Positions 9,239 through 17,457 of a stretch of DNA of 64,000 bases are shown in pieces (position 1 is the first letter of the stretch; each line of letters opens with the position of its first letter). This DNA is from Mitsuokella jalaludinii DSM 13811. GTDB taxonomy: Bacteria > Bacillota > Negativicutes > Selenomonadales > Selenomonadaceae. The notes below the pieces were generated by a model that made no database searches, was not told where the DNA came from, and worked only from the letters and a program-made list of their open reading frames with translations. The translations under genes were made by a program, and so were the position numbers. The stretch covers positions 372,001-436,000 of the forward strand of contig NZ_JNKR01000001.1 in the NCBI RefSeq assembly GCF_000702905.1. The letters run 5' to 3'.

Positions 9239-10410
9239 GACTTCGCATCCTGACGGGCCTGCTCCTTCGGCTGCCCGCTCTCCTGCTTCTCGCGCGGCGC
9301 TCTCGGACGGCGCGCATTGTGCGGCCGACTCTGGCGCTCAGCGCTACGGTTCTCGCGCGGGCGACGGCTGCGGCGGCTGCGCGAGCTGTGCTCTCTTGCC
9401 TGCTCGCTGCTTCCGTTGCTGCCATTACCATTGCTGCCGTTACCATTGCTGCCGTTGCGGCCGCTGCGGCTGCCGTGCTCGCGTCCCTCGCGGGGGCGGC
9501 GGCTGCCCGTGCGCTCGCGTTTCGATGGGCGGCGTTCTTCGCGCGGCTCCCGCTTGACCTCAGGCGTCTTTTGCTCCGCGCTCTCGACTTCGACTTCCTG
9601 CTCGATGACATCTTCCCACGCGGCGACAACCGTGCGGCTATTGTCGAGCAGGATGGTCGCCGTGCGCCGCTGCTGGTTGAGGGAGATGACCTTGCCTTCC
9701 CCATCCACCGTGACGACGCGGCCGCCCTGCTGCGGCGGTTGGATTTTCTTCACCTGCTTCGGGCACTGGCCGCAGTAGCAGTCGCTTTCGTATTTGAGGC
9801 AGCACATGAGGCGGCCGCAGATGCCCGAGATCTTCGTCGGGTTCAGTGAGAGATTCTGCTCCTTAGCCATGCGGATGGACACAGGCTCGAAATCCCCTAG
9901 GAAAGTCGCGCAGCAGAGCGGCCGCCCGCAGCAGCCGATGCCGCCCATCATCTTGGCCTCATCGCGCACGCCGATCTGGCGCAGCTCGATGCGCGTGCGG
10001 AAGACAGAGGCAAGGTCCTTGACGAGGTCGCGGAAGTCAATGCGACCGTCCGCCGTGAAGTAAAAGATAATCTTGTTGAGGTCGAACGTGTACTCAACCG
10101 AGACGAGTTTCATGGGAAGGCCGTGCTCGCGGATCTTCTTCTTGCAGATGACGCGCGCCTCTTTCTCATGCTTGCGGTTGTCCTCGACGCGCTGCAGGTC
10201 GTGCGCATTCGCGATGCGCTGGATGACCTTGAGCGGCGGGGCATCCGGTGCCGGCTCGATTTCCTCGGGACCCGTAACGACGCGCCCGCACTCCATGCCC
10301 CTCGCCGTCTCGACGATGACATGCTGTCCCTTGGCAATCGTGAGCTGCCCGGGGCTGAAATGATAGATCTTGCCCGCTGTCCTGAAGCGGACTCCGATGA
10401 TTGTCTCCAA
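9235..10410 (-). CDS. ricT: RicT/YaaT-type PSP1 iron-sulfur protein with a low-complexity basic tail
   Basis: Homologue of RicT, part of the Y-complex that affects RNA processing and development in Bacillus. The 391-aa protein has the PSP1 core (residues 1-275) with clustered cysteines (GCCGRPLCC, ICGRLMCC, CYCGQC) that in the family hold iron-sulfur clusters. Residues about 290-391 are Arg/Ser/Gly/Asn-rich with SNGNG repeats. The start is taken as TTG at 10408-10410 because AGGAGG lies 7 bases upstream; the only earlier start lies inside holB without a ribosome site. Confidence 0.9.
   Translation of the reverse strand: METIIGVRFRTAGKIYHFSPGQLTIAKGQHVIVETARGMECGRVVTGPEEIEPAPDAPPLKVIQRIANAHDLQRVEDNRKHEKEARVICKKKIREHGLPMKLVSVEYTFDLNKIIFYFTADGRIDFRDLVKDLASVFRTRIELRQIGVRDEAKMMGGIGCCGRPLCCATFLGDFEPVSIRMAKEQNLSLNPTKISGICGRLMCCLKYESDCYCGQCPKQVKKIQPPQQGGRVVTVDGEGKVISLNQQRRTATILLDNSRTVVAAWEDVIEQEVEVESAEQKTPEVKREPREERRPSKRERTGSRRPREGREHGSRSGRNGSNGNGSNGNGSNGSSEQAREHSSRSRRSRRPRENRSAERQSRPHNARRPRAPREKQESGQPKEQARQDAKS
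9421..9456. repeat. 15-bp in-frame tandem repeat in ricT
   Basis: The unit GCCRTTACCATTGCT occurs at 9421-9435 and 9436-9450 with partial copies on both sides. On the minus strand it encodes SNGNG repeats, so copy-number change would alter length without a frameshift. Confidence 0.7.
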
Positions 10411-10429
10411 TATGTTCCTCCTAAATATA

Positions 10430-11440
10430 TCAAAGCGTGCGCAACGCGATATCGCGCGCACGGATCAAGAAGCCTTCCATCAGAAGGCGCAGATTGACAT
10501 TGGCCTGCAGGCGCTTCTGCACCTCGCGCAGCTCTCCGAGCAGCGCGAAGACAATGTCCTCCGGATAGCGCGGCAGGAGCTCCAGGAGCTTCGCGCGGAT
10601 ATCCGCATGGTACAAGAGCGCGCTGCCTCCGTCCTCAGCCAGGACGAGAAGATCGCGCAGCATCATGTTGAGATACAGGAACCATTCCCGCAGCGCCTCG
10701 CGGTCGCGCGCGCCCATATCGCTGGCGAGCGACCAGACGCGCTCCATGTCGAAGGACGGCAGCTGCGTCAAGAATTCCAGCACCTCGCCGCGCAGGTGCA
10801 GGCCTTCGTGCTCGTGAAGCATCAGGGCTCGCCCGGGGCTGCCATCCGACAGAGCGGCGAGTTCCGCGGCCTCCTGCTCTGGCACGCCGCGGTCCAGCAG
10901 CACCGGCTTCATCTCCTGCGGCGTGAGCATGCCGAAGGCCATGGGCATGCAGCGCGAGAGGATTGTGTCGAGCAGGGCACTGCGCGCACTCGTGACCAAG
11001 ATGAAAGTCACGGGGCCTTCCGGCTCCTCGATCGTCTTCAGCAGACTATTCTGCGCCGCTTCATTCATGCGGTCCGCCTCATCGATGAGGACGACGCGCT
11101 GCTTGGCGAGCACGGGATAGCGTGAAACCTGCGTCTGCATGGAGCGGATGGCCTCGATGCGGATCTGGGCCGCCGATTTGCCATTCTGCTCTGGCACGAC
11201 TTCGAGGTAGTCGGGATGCGAGCCGAGCTGCATCGCCCGGCAGGACTCACAGTGGCCGCAGGGGCCTTCCTGCGAGTCGCAGAGTATGGCCGCAGCGAGC
11301 ACATGGCCGAGCATGCGCTTGCCGATGCCGTCAGGGCCCGCAAAGAGCAGGGCATGCGGCAGGCGCCCCTCGCGCAGCATCGTGCGCAGAGATGCCTTCT
11401 GCCCCGCATGACCCGAAATCGCATCCCATCGCAGTCCCAT
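10430..11440 (-). CDS. holB: DNA polymerase III delta' subunit
   Basis: Clamp-loader subunit, 336 aa. It has the AAA+ P-loop-like GPDGIGKR near residue 35, a four-cysteine zinc module (C-x8-C-x2-C-x2-C pattern near residues 55-70), and the LIDEADRM and TSARSALLDTILSRC segments for ATPase and sensor regions. The ATG at 11438-11440 follows AAGGAGG by about 10 bases; an upstream GTG would sit on this ribosome site. It begins the conserved holB-ricT-trmN6-rsmI operon. No tmk gene is found immediately upstream. Confidence 0.93.
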   Translation of the reverse strand: MGLRWDAISGHAGQKASLRTMLREGRLPHALLFAGPDGIGKRMLGHVLAAAILCDSQEGPCGHCESCRAMQLGSHPDYLEVVPEQNGKSAAQIRIEAIRSMQTQVSRYPVLAKQRVVLIDEADRMNEAAQNSLLKTIEEPEGPVTFILVTSARSALLDTILSRCMPMAFGMLTPQEMKPVLLDRGVPEQEAAELAALSDGSPGRALMLHEHEGLHLRGEVLEFLTQLPSFDMERVWSLASDMGARDREALREWFLYLNMMLRDLLVLAEDGGSALLYHADIRAKLLELLPRYPEDIVFALLGELREVQKRLQANVNLRLLMEGFLIRARDIALRTL

Positions 11441-11499
11441 CTCGATTGCCTCCTTCACACGCTTCTCGGCCTTCTGGTCAAGGTAGAGTCATTCTTCTC

Positions 11500-11528
11500 A
11501 TTATATCGTCGCCACGTTTTTTTCGCAA
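11500..11528 (-). promoter_or_regulatory. Promoter of the holB operon
   Basis: TTGCGA (11523-11528), a 17-bp spacer and TATAAT (11500-11505) on the minus strand, about 60 bp upstream of holB. Confidence 0.65.
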
Positions 11529-11563
11529 TGGCGGAGTTCAAAAGCACATGGCTTTACGCGGCT

Positions 11564-12856
11564 TCAATGACCGGTGGCAGCCTCACTGCTGTGCAGCTTC
11601 TCGTGCACCCTGCCGACGTAGCCGCCTGGCAGGATGTGCATGTCGACGAGGATCTCCTGTACGCGCAAGGCCGCATAGAGATTGAAGCGCACATCGGGGT
11701 CACGGAGGTCGAGCATGAGCAGCTGCTCGATCTTCTCGCAGCGGTAGCGCACCGTGTTGGCGTGGATGAAGAGGTCGGCTGCCGTTGCTGAGTAGTTGAA
11801 GTTCGTCTCCAAGAGCAGTTTGAGCGTCACTAAGAGATCCGCGTCATTCTCGCCGTCGTAGTCGAGCAGACGCCCGAGCGCCGAGCGGCAGAAGGCAAAA
11901 GCTGACTCCACGCCGCCCGAGAAGATATTGCTGATGATGCCGCAGTCCTCGTAGCAGCGGAAAAAGCCGTGCTCATGCTTCGTCCGGCCGTAGGACAGCG
12001 CCAGGCGCGCCTCCTGATAGCTCTTCTGGATCTCCGGCAGCACGTGCGGATCGCCGAGCCCGCAGTCGAGCCGGACCTGATGGCGCTTCGAGAAATCCTG
12101 CTGCCAGTCATGCAGGAGATCCTGCATGACCTTCGCATGCTCGCAGAGCGCCTGGTCGGCGATGCGGTCGACGTCCGGCATGATGACGAGGCCCCTGCCG
12201 TTCCAGGTCAAGGGGCAGAGGATGACATCTGTGTAGCGGTGCGCGAGCTGCGCGAGGCTCCCCTTGAAGTCCACCTCCATCTCCGAGACGGAGCGGTCCT
12301 CGAACTCGACGAGCATCACGCGGTACGCCTGGCTCTCATCGAGATGGATGCCGTTCCGACGCAGCAGATTCTCGAGGCGGTACTGTATGCCAGAGAACGC
12401 ATCCGTCAGTATCCCCTCAATGGCACGCTGTATCTCGTTCCCGAGGTCAATCTGGCTGCGCAGGAAATACGCCAGCGCCAGGCGTGCCGGCCTGACCTTC
12501 TGAACGAGCTCATCGATGTCCTCTGCCGCCGTGCGGCTGATGAAGAGGAAGAGGCGCAACTCCTCCTGCGGCAGGCTTTCCTGCAACACGAGCAGGCGCC
12601 TGTCATGTATGTAATAATACTGTTCGTCTTGAAAAGATGGCATATGGCAGAGGATCTTGCGGATGGATTCCGCCACGGGAATCCGCTCCGGATAGAACTC
12701 CCTGCCATTCCCCGTGACCAGCAGGATTGGCTTGCTCAGAATCTTCTTTAAATATTGGCCGAGTCCGTCCGCGCCCTGAACGATACTCGTCTGCAACAGC
12801 TCATATGACTTTTGATCCAAAGTATGTTCACCCTTTTCCAAAACCTTTCCTTTCAT
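11564..12856 (-). CDS. CdaR/PucR-family transcriptional regulator
   Basis: Probable DNA-binding regulator of up to 430 aa. The C-terminus (about residues 365-420) has the PucR helix-turn-helix (FNYSATAADLFIHANTVRYR), preceded by a GGDEF-like CdaR middle domain and an N-terminal putative sugar-diacid recognition domain. In relatives this controls sugar acid use; no such genes adjoin it, so its target is unknown. The ATG at 12854-12856 overlaps a near-perfect -10 box. A TTG at 12818-12820 preceded by AAGGGTG is a good alternative start and gives a protein starting at DQKSYELLQ, as in relatives. Confidence 0.8.
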   Translation of the reverse strand: MKGKVLEKGEHTLDQKSYELLQTSIVQGADGLGQYLKKILSKPILLVTGNGREFYPERIPVAESIRKILCHMPSFQDEQYYYIHDRRLLVLQESLPQEELRLFLFISRTAAEDIDELVQKVRPARLALAYFLRSQIDLGNEIQRAIEGILTDAFSGIQYRLENLLRRNGIHLDESQAYRVMLVEFEDRSVSEMEVDFKGSLAQLAHRYTDVILCPLTWNGRGLVIMPDVDRIADQALCEHAKVMQDLLHDWQQDFSKRHQVRLDCGLGDPHVLPEIQKSYQEARLALSYGRTKHEHGFFRCYEDCGIISNIFSGGVESAFAFCRSALGRLLDYDGENDADLLVTLKLLLETNFNYSATAADLFIHANTVRYRCEKIEQLLMLDLRDPDVRFNLYAALRVQEILVDMHILPGGYVGRVHEKLHSSEAATGH

Positions 12857-12863
12857 TATAGCA
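12855..12863 (-). promoter_or_regulatory. Extended -10 at the cdaR-type gene
   Basis: Minus strand TGCTATAAT runs into the conventional ATG of the gene. If used, the transcript starts inside the annotated frame and the true start is a later codon. Confidence 0.5.
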
Positions 12864-12896
12864 CAGGATTTCCTCTGAGCAGAATAGGTATCCAGC

Positions 12897-12930
12897 AAAA
12901 AAGCAGTGCAGCCTCGTGGACTGCACTGCT
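12897..12930 (-). terminator. Terminator of the PAP2 gene
   Basis: Perfect 10-bp stem AGCAGTGCAG / CTGCACTGCT (12902-12911 with 12921-12930) followed by six T on the minus strand, 12 bp after the stop. Confidence 0.85.
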
Positions 12931-12941
12931 GAAAACAAGAT

Positions 12942-13667
12942 TCATTTTTTCGTTTTGGCCTTGTCCTGATGCGGCAGATAGCGGTCAAACAGCGCAATGA
13001 TGCGGTCCGATGCCGGTGTCAGGAGCATCCAGCTCAGGACGATGCTGCAGATGGAGCCGGAGCCGACGACGACATCCGTCAGCCAGTGTGCCCCCGACAT
13101 GATGCGCGGCATCGAGAAGACGATGACGACGAACAGGCTCGCCGCGAAGGCCTTCTTGCCGAAATAGCGCAGCATGTAAAAGGTGAAGATCAAGAGCATC
13201 ATGCCGTGGTCGCCTGGAAAGCTCGTGCTCGACCAGTCCTTGGCCGGCCAGCCCGTGAGCTCGGAGACACGCAGCACGGGCACCCCCTGCAGGGTGAAGA
13301 ACTTCGTCGCGCTCGGCCGCTCAAAGCCGAGCATCATGTCGAACTGCTTCGCGATCACAGCCGTCACGAGCATCGTCAGGCCGATGCAGAGCATCCAGCG
13401 CCTGCCCTTGGCATCCTGCTGGCGGTAGTAGTGGTAGAAGATTCCCAGCATGAAGAGGAAGGCCACTGCATCGAACGGGCGCAGATTCGTGAAGGCCACC
13501 AGATAGAGCAGGGCCTGGCTCTGCCCGATCAAATGATTGAAGAAGAAAAAGACCGAGCTGTCGAGTCCATACCAGAAGCCCGTCTGCCCCGGAAGCAGCC
13601 AGCTCGCGAAGAGCAGGATACCGAAAATCGTGAAGCCCAGGACACCGAGCCATCGTTTTGTCGTCAA
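12942..13667 (-). CDS. PAP2-family membrane phosphatase
   Basis: Integral membrane lipid phosphatase of 241 aa with about six hydrophobic segments. The three PAP2 motifs are visible: a K-x(n)-RPS form (KQFDMMLGFERPS) near residue 115, SFPGDHG near residue 150 with the catalytic His, and RIMSGAHWLTDV near residue 188. Likely substrates are polyprenyl or phosphatidic acid (pyro)phosphates at the outer face of the membrane; the sequence does not decide which. The start is a TTG at 13665-13667 with AAGGATG upstream. Confidence 0.82.
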   Translation of the reverse strand: MTTKRWLGVLGFTIFGILLFASWLLPGQTGFWYGLDSSVFFFFNHLIGQSQALLYLVAFTNLRPFDAVAFLFMLGIFYHYYRQQDAKGRRWMLCIGLTMLVTAVIAKQFDMMLGFERPSATKFFTLQGVPVLRVSELTGWPAKDWSSTSFPGDHGMMLLIFTFYMLRYFGKKAFAASLFVVIVFSMPRIMSGAHWLTDVVVGSGSICSIVLSWMLLTPASDRIIALFDRYLPHQDKAKTKK

Positions 13668-13713
13668 GAAATCATCCTTCTTTCTCGTAAAACCATCGTA
13701 TCATCATGTGCCA

Positions 13714-14610
13714 TCACTTGGCATTGCGCTTGCTGCGCACATAGCGCAGCGCGGAGAGACCGGCCTCGGCCCCCTCATGAACGGCCTTGGCCACCTGCAG
13801 CAGACCGCCCGTGCAGTCACCTGCCGCAAAGAGGCCCGGCACATTCGTCGCCTGATGCACGTCCACCTTGACATCGGCACCGTCGAGCATGGCACCGATC
13901 TTGCGCGCCAGCTCCGAGCTGCCCGCCGTGCCGATGGCGAGGAAGAGCCCGTCGAGCGGCAGCACTTCGCCGTCTGCAAAGCGCACGCGCTCGACGCGCC
14001 CCGCGCCTTCCGCGGCTGCGATCTTGCCATCGCATACTGCCACATCATCGGGCACCTCCGCCGTCAGCGGCTCGCCGTTCGTCAGCAGCGTAACCATCTC
14101 GGCATGCGGCAGCAAGACCTGTGCTTCATGCACGGCATACTCGCCCGAACCGATGACGGCGACTTTCTTGCCGCGGTAAAAAAAGGCATCGCAGATGGCG
14201 CAGTAGCTCACACCCTTGCCCTCGAATTCTGCTATCCCCGGTATCGGCAGCGTGCGGCGCGAAGCACCGGCAGCGAGAACGACGGCCGATGCCTCCCACT
14301 CGTGCTGACGGGAGGCAGCCTTGAAGCCGTCGAACGTATCGTTGAAGGAGAGCGCCAAGAGCTCCTCCTCGACGATCTCCACGCCGAGGCGTCTGGCACC
14401 TGCCGCGCCGCGGCGCAGGAGCTCCTTGCCGGAGATAGGCTCAGCAAAGCCGTAGTAATTCTCGATTTTCTCCGCCTTAGAGAGGCCGCCCGTCTCAATG
14501 CCCTTTGTCACGACCGTCACAGAGAGGCCGCCGCGCCTCGCATAGAGCGCTGCTGAGATGCCCGCAGGGCCTGCGCCAATCACCAAAAGATCTGTCTTCT
14601 CCATCGTCAT
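13714..14610 (-). CDS. Thioredoxin-reductase-like FAD-dependent oxidoreductase
   Basis: Flavoprotein of 298 aa with the layout of low-Mr thioredoxin reductases: GAGPAGISAAL near residue 11, redox-active CAIC near residue 135, a second nucleotide fold VIGSGEYAVHEA, and the FAD-binding AAGDCTGG near residue 270. The usual HRRxxxR motif for the NADPH 2'-phosphate is absent (TLLTNGEPL instead), so NADH or another donor is more likely; this is inference. No thioredoxin gene adjoins it. ATG at 14608-14610 follows AAGGAAG. Confidence 0.8.
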   Translation of the reverse strand: MTMEKTDLLVIGAGPAGISAALYARRGGLSVTVVTKGIETGGLSKAEKIENYYGFAEPISGKELLRRGAAGARRLGVEIVEEELLALSFNDTFDGFKAASRQHEWEASAVVLAAGASRRTLPIPGIAEFEGKGVSYCAICDAFFYRGKKVAVIGSGEYAVHEAQVLLPHAEMVTLLTNGEPLTAEVPDDVAVCDGKIAAAEGAGRVERVRFADGEVLPLDGLFLAIGTAGSSELARKIGAMLDGADVKVDVHQATNVPGLFAAGDCTGGLLQVAKAVHEGAEAGLSALRYVRSKRNAK

Positions 14611-14708
14611 CCAGGAACTTCCTTTCTTGCTTTCTTTCTTGCTTTTCTCAATCTCATTTTTCGGTTCCATCATAGTCCATCGTCCGCCATGCGGACGTTT
14701 ATCCGTCC

Positions 14709-14717
14709 AGTATAGCA
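14709..14717 (-). promoter_or_regulatory. Extended -10 of the thioredoxin-reductase-like gene
   Basis: Minus strand TGCTATACT, the same extended -10 form as at rsmH. The -35 is weak. Confidence 0.45.
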
Positions 14718-14758
14718 AGTGTCAGGCGCGAAGTCCGTGAGCCAGTCACAAGCGCGGC

Positions 14759-15850
14759 TCACTCGGCGCGGATGGCCCAGCGCAACTTCGTCGAGTGCGC
14801 GCGGCTGTTGTTGTAGCACTCCTCGCGGCTTGGCCGGATGACATCGCGCGCGATGTCCTGGTAGATGCCCTGCTGGTGGAACGCCTTGAACGCCTTCTTG
14901 ACGATGCGGTCCTCGCCCGAGTGGAACGTCAGGATGGCGGCGCGCCCGCCCGGTGCCAGCGCGAACGGCAGCTTCTCCATGAACTCGTAGAGGACTTCGT
15001 ACTCGTGGTTGACATCGATGCGCAGGGCCTGGAAGACGCGGGCACTGCTCTTGCGGATGACGTCGCGTCGATCAGGCTGCCTGCCGTCCGCGCCGCGCTG
15101 CAGGCGCACCTTCTCGAGAGCCGCCTCGATCACCGCGTAGAGCTCCCGCGTCGTGCGGATGGGCCGACGCTTCTCTGCGCGGACAATCTGGCGCGCGATC
15201 TCCTCGGCATACGGCTCATCGGCGTTCTCCTGCATCATGCCGACGAGCTCAGCCTGCGTCATCTCGCGCAGGCGGTCCGCTGCCGAGATGCCCGCCTGCT
15301 GGTTGAGGCGCAGGTCGAGCGGGCCGTCCGACTTGTAGGTGAAGCCGCGCTCCGGATTGTCGATCTGCATGGAGGAGACGCCGAGGTCGGCTAGCACGAA
15401 GTCAAAAGGGCCGGCCTCCTCTACTAGCTTGTCGATCTCGCAGAAGTTCATCAGGCGGCGTTCCCAGATCTCAGGTCCATAGCCCTTCGCGCGGATGCGC
15501 GCCTCCGTCTTGGCCGACTCGATCGGATCGACATCGCCGCCGTAGAGGTGCCCTCTGCCCTCGAGCTTCTCGAGCATCGCCATCGTGTGGCCGCCGTAGC
15601 CGAGCGTCGCGTCAAAGCCGCGCTCACCCGGCTTTATCGCGAGAATCGCGAGGATCTCCTCGACCATGATGGGGATGTGCGTGCCAGCCGGCGTATTCCC
15701 CTTGGCGCGCACGTGAGCGATCTCCTCCCCGTACTTCTCCGGGTTGAGCTCCTTGTATTTCTCCGCGAAGTGGCGCGGATAGCGCCCGCTGTAGTGGATG
15801 CGCCGCTTGTGCACTTTCTCCTGCTGCTTGTTTTCGTCCTGTCCTTCCAT
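14759..15850 (-). CDS. rsmH: 16S rRNA C1402 N4-methyltransferase, solitary
   Basis: Methylates the N4 of C1402 in 16S rRNA. The 363-aa protein has the SAM site DATLGYGGHTMAM near residue 75, the LADLGVSSMQ motif near residue 145, and the C-terminal LTFHSGEDRIVKKAF and AHSTKLRWA segments. It carries about 50 extra residues at the N-terminus, Lys/Arg-rich, before the usual HIPIMVEEIL start. It is not beside mraZ, ftsL or pbp genes, unlike the usual dcw-cluster rsmH. The ATG at 15848-15850 follows AGGCGG. Confidence 0.9.
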   Translation of the reverse strand: MEGQDENKQQEKVHKRRIHYSGRYPRHFAEKYKELNPEKYGEEIAHVRAKGNTPAGTHIPIMVEEILAILAIKPGERGFDATLGYGGHTMAMLEKLEGRGHLYGGDVDPIESAKTEARIRAKGYGPEIWERRLMNFCEIDKLVEEAGPFDFVLADLGVSSMQIDNPERGFTYKSDGPLDLRLNQQAGISAADRLREMTQAELVGMMQENADEPYAEEIARQIVRAEKRRPIRTTRELYAVIEAALEKVRLQRGADGRQPDRRDVIRKSSARVFQALRIDVNHEYEVLYEFMEKLPFALAPGGRAAILTFHSGEDRIVKKAFKAFHQQGIYQDIARDVIRPSREECYNNSRAHSTKLRWAIRAE

Positions 15851-15906
15851 ATCATCCGCCTCTCTTTCTATCTTTCTCTTTTCTCTGTCATGTGATACTA
15901 TGGTCC

Positions 15907-15936
15907 AGTATAGCAATGACATTTCCACTCTGTCAA
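15907..15936 (-). promoter_or_regulatory. rsmH promoter
   Basis: TTGACA (15931-15936), an 18-bp spacer and extended -10 TGCTATACT (TATACT at 15907-15912) on the minus strand. Confidence 0.75.
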
Positions 15937-15968
15937 AGGCACGATTGCCAAAATGGTGATTTTCACTC

Positions 15969-15997
15969 TTGACAGGCCGCCGCAATCCATCTATAAT
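15969..15997 (+). promoter_or_regulatory. Consensus promoter of the symporter gene
   Basis: TTGACA (15969-15974), 17 bp, TATAAT (15992-15997): a perfect sigma-A promoter, 77 bp upstream of the start codon. Confidence 0.85.
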
Positions 15998-16074
15998 GTA
16001 TCACATATTAATCATATATGCTTTACAAGCACTTAGCCATCATCCACGATTGAATCAACGAAAGAAGGTATATC

Positions 16075-17382
16075 ATGGCAAATCCCAATAAAGATTCCGT
16101 CGACCTCGCAAAGGACGAGGCCCTGCGCCAGCGCAAGGGTGGGCAGGCCAAGCAGATGGTCCTCTGGTTCGCCGCTCTGATCGTCGGCGCCATCCTCGGT
16201 TGGCTGCAGGTACCTGCGCTCAACGAGCTCTTCAACTTCGTAGCCACGGTCTTCACGCGCCTGTTCCAGTTCATCGCCGTGCCGACCATCGCGCTTGCCG
16301 TCATCACGACGCTCTCGGCGCTCGGCGCCAAGAAGGACACGGGCCGCATCTTCGCGCACGCCGTCACCTACACGCTGCTGACGACGATTGCCGCCGCTTC
16401 CATCGGCCTCATCCTCTACCTCTGGATTGCACCGGGTAATCTGCCGGCTGACCTCATCGGCGCCGGTACCTCGGACGTCCCGATGCAGAAGCTCGGCTCC
16501 CTCTCCTACTACGACCACTTCCTCTCGGTCATCCCGAACAACATGCTGCAGCCGTTCCTCGCCGGCAATGTCCTGTCCGTCATGCTGATTGCCGCGGCCG
16601 TCGGCCTCGCGCTCGCCTTCATGCCGAAGACGGAGAACCGCGCCGTGCTCCTCAAAGGCATCCACGGCCTGCAGGAACTCCTCTTCACGCTGATCCGCGC
16701 CCTGCTCTGGGCTCTTCCGGCTGGCATCCTCGCCTTTGCCGCACAGCTCTCCTCGCAGATTGAAGCAGGCGTCATCGTCGGTGCACTCGGCAAGTACACG
16801 CTCGTCGTACTCGGCGGCAACTTCATCCAGTTCTTCCTCGTCATCCCGCTCTTCCTGCTGGCGCGCGGCCTCAACCCGCTCTACGTCTTCCGCAAGATGG
16901 CACCCGCTATCGCGGTCGCCCTCTTCACGAAGAGCTCGGCTGGCACGCTGCCGGTCACGCTCGCTTCCGCAGAAGCGCACCTCAAAGTCAATCCGCGCGT
17001 CTCGCGCTTCGTCCTGCCGATCTGCACGACGATCAACATGAACGGCTGCGCAGCCTTCATCCTCGTCACGTCGCTGTTCGTCATGCAGAACGCCGGCTTT
17101 GACCTCTCGATCGGCACCATGATCACGTGGCTCTTCGTCGCCGTCCTCGCCGCCATCGGCAACGCCGGCGTCCCGATGGGCTGCTACTTCCTGACGCTCT
17201 CGCTCATGAGCTCCCTCGGCGCACCGCTCGGCCTCATGGGTGTCATCTTGCCGATCTACACGATCATCGACATGATCGAGACGGCCGAGAACGTCTGGTC
17301 CGACTCCGCCGTCTGCGCGATGACCGACCACGACCTCCAGGGCAAGATCGAAGATTCCCGCGGCGAAGCCGTCGAGGCCTGA
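16075..17382 (+). CDS. Dicarboxylate/amino acid:cation symporter (DAACS family)
   Basis: Membrane carrier of 435 aa with the glutamate-transporter fold, importing a dicarboxylate or amino acid with Na+ or H+. Seen are the serine-rich hairpin loop variant KSSAGTLPV near residue 285 and the TINMNGCA segment near residue 323, the equivalent of the NMDGT motif. The change from NMDGT to NMNGC affects a cation-site region, so the ion coupling may differ. It is a single-gene unit between a consensus promoter and a strong bidirectional terminator. ATG follows AGAAGG. Substrate cannot be read from sequence alone. Confidence 0.85.
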   Translation: MANPNKDSVDLAKDEALRQRKGGQAKQMVLWFAALIVGAILGWLQVPALNELFNFVATVFTRLFQFIAVPTIALAVITTLSALGAKKDTGRIFAHAVTYTLLTTIAAASIGLILYLWIAPGNLPADLIGAGTSDVPMQKLGSLSYYDHFLSVIPNNMLQPFLAGNVLSVMLIAAAVGLALAFMPKTENRAVLLKGIHGLQELLFTLIRALLWALPAGILAFAAQLSSQIEAGVIVGALGKYTLVVLGGNFIQFFLVIPLFLLARGLNPLYVFRKMAPAIAVALFTKSSAGTLPVTLASAEAHLKVNPRVSRFVLPICTTINMNGCAAFILVTSLFVMQNAGFDLSIGTMITWLFVAVLAAIGNAGVPMGCYFLTLSLMSSLGAPLGLMGVILPIYTIIDMIETAENVWSDSAVCAMTDHDLQGKIEDSRGEAVEA

Positions 17383-17388
17383 GCCCGT

Positions 17389-17438
17389 AAAAAAAGTCCC
17401 ATCCATCAGATACTGCTATCTGATGGATGGGATTTTTT
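17389..17438. terminator. Bidirectional terminator between convergent genes
   Basis: Perfect 16-bp stem (17397-17412 with 17417-17432), loop CTGC, with A-run on the left and T6 on the right. It serves the symporter and the RsiV-like gene. Confidence 0.92.
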
Positions 17439-17457
17439 CATTTTTCATGCACGCATA

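Noticed and set aside
9400-9460. CRISPR-like repeats
   Set aside because: The 15-bp units are adjacent, in frame inside ricT and have no spacers. No CRISPR array or cas gene was found in the window.
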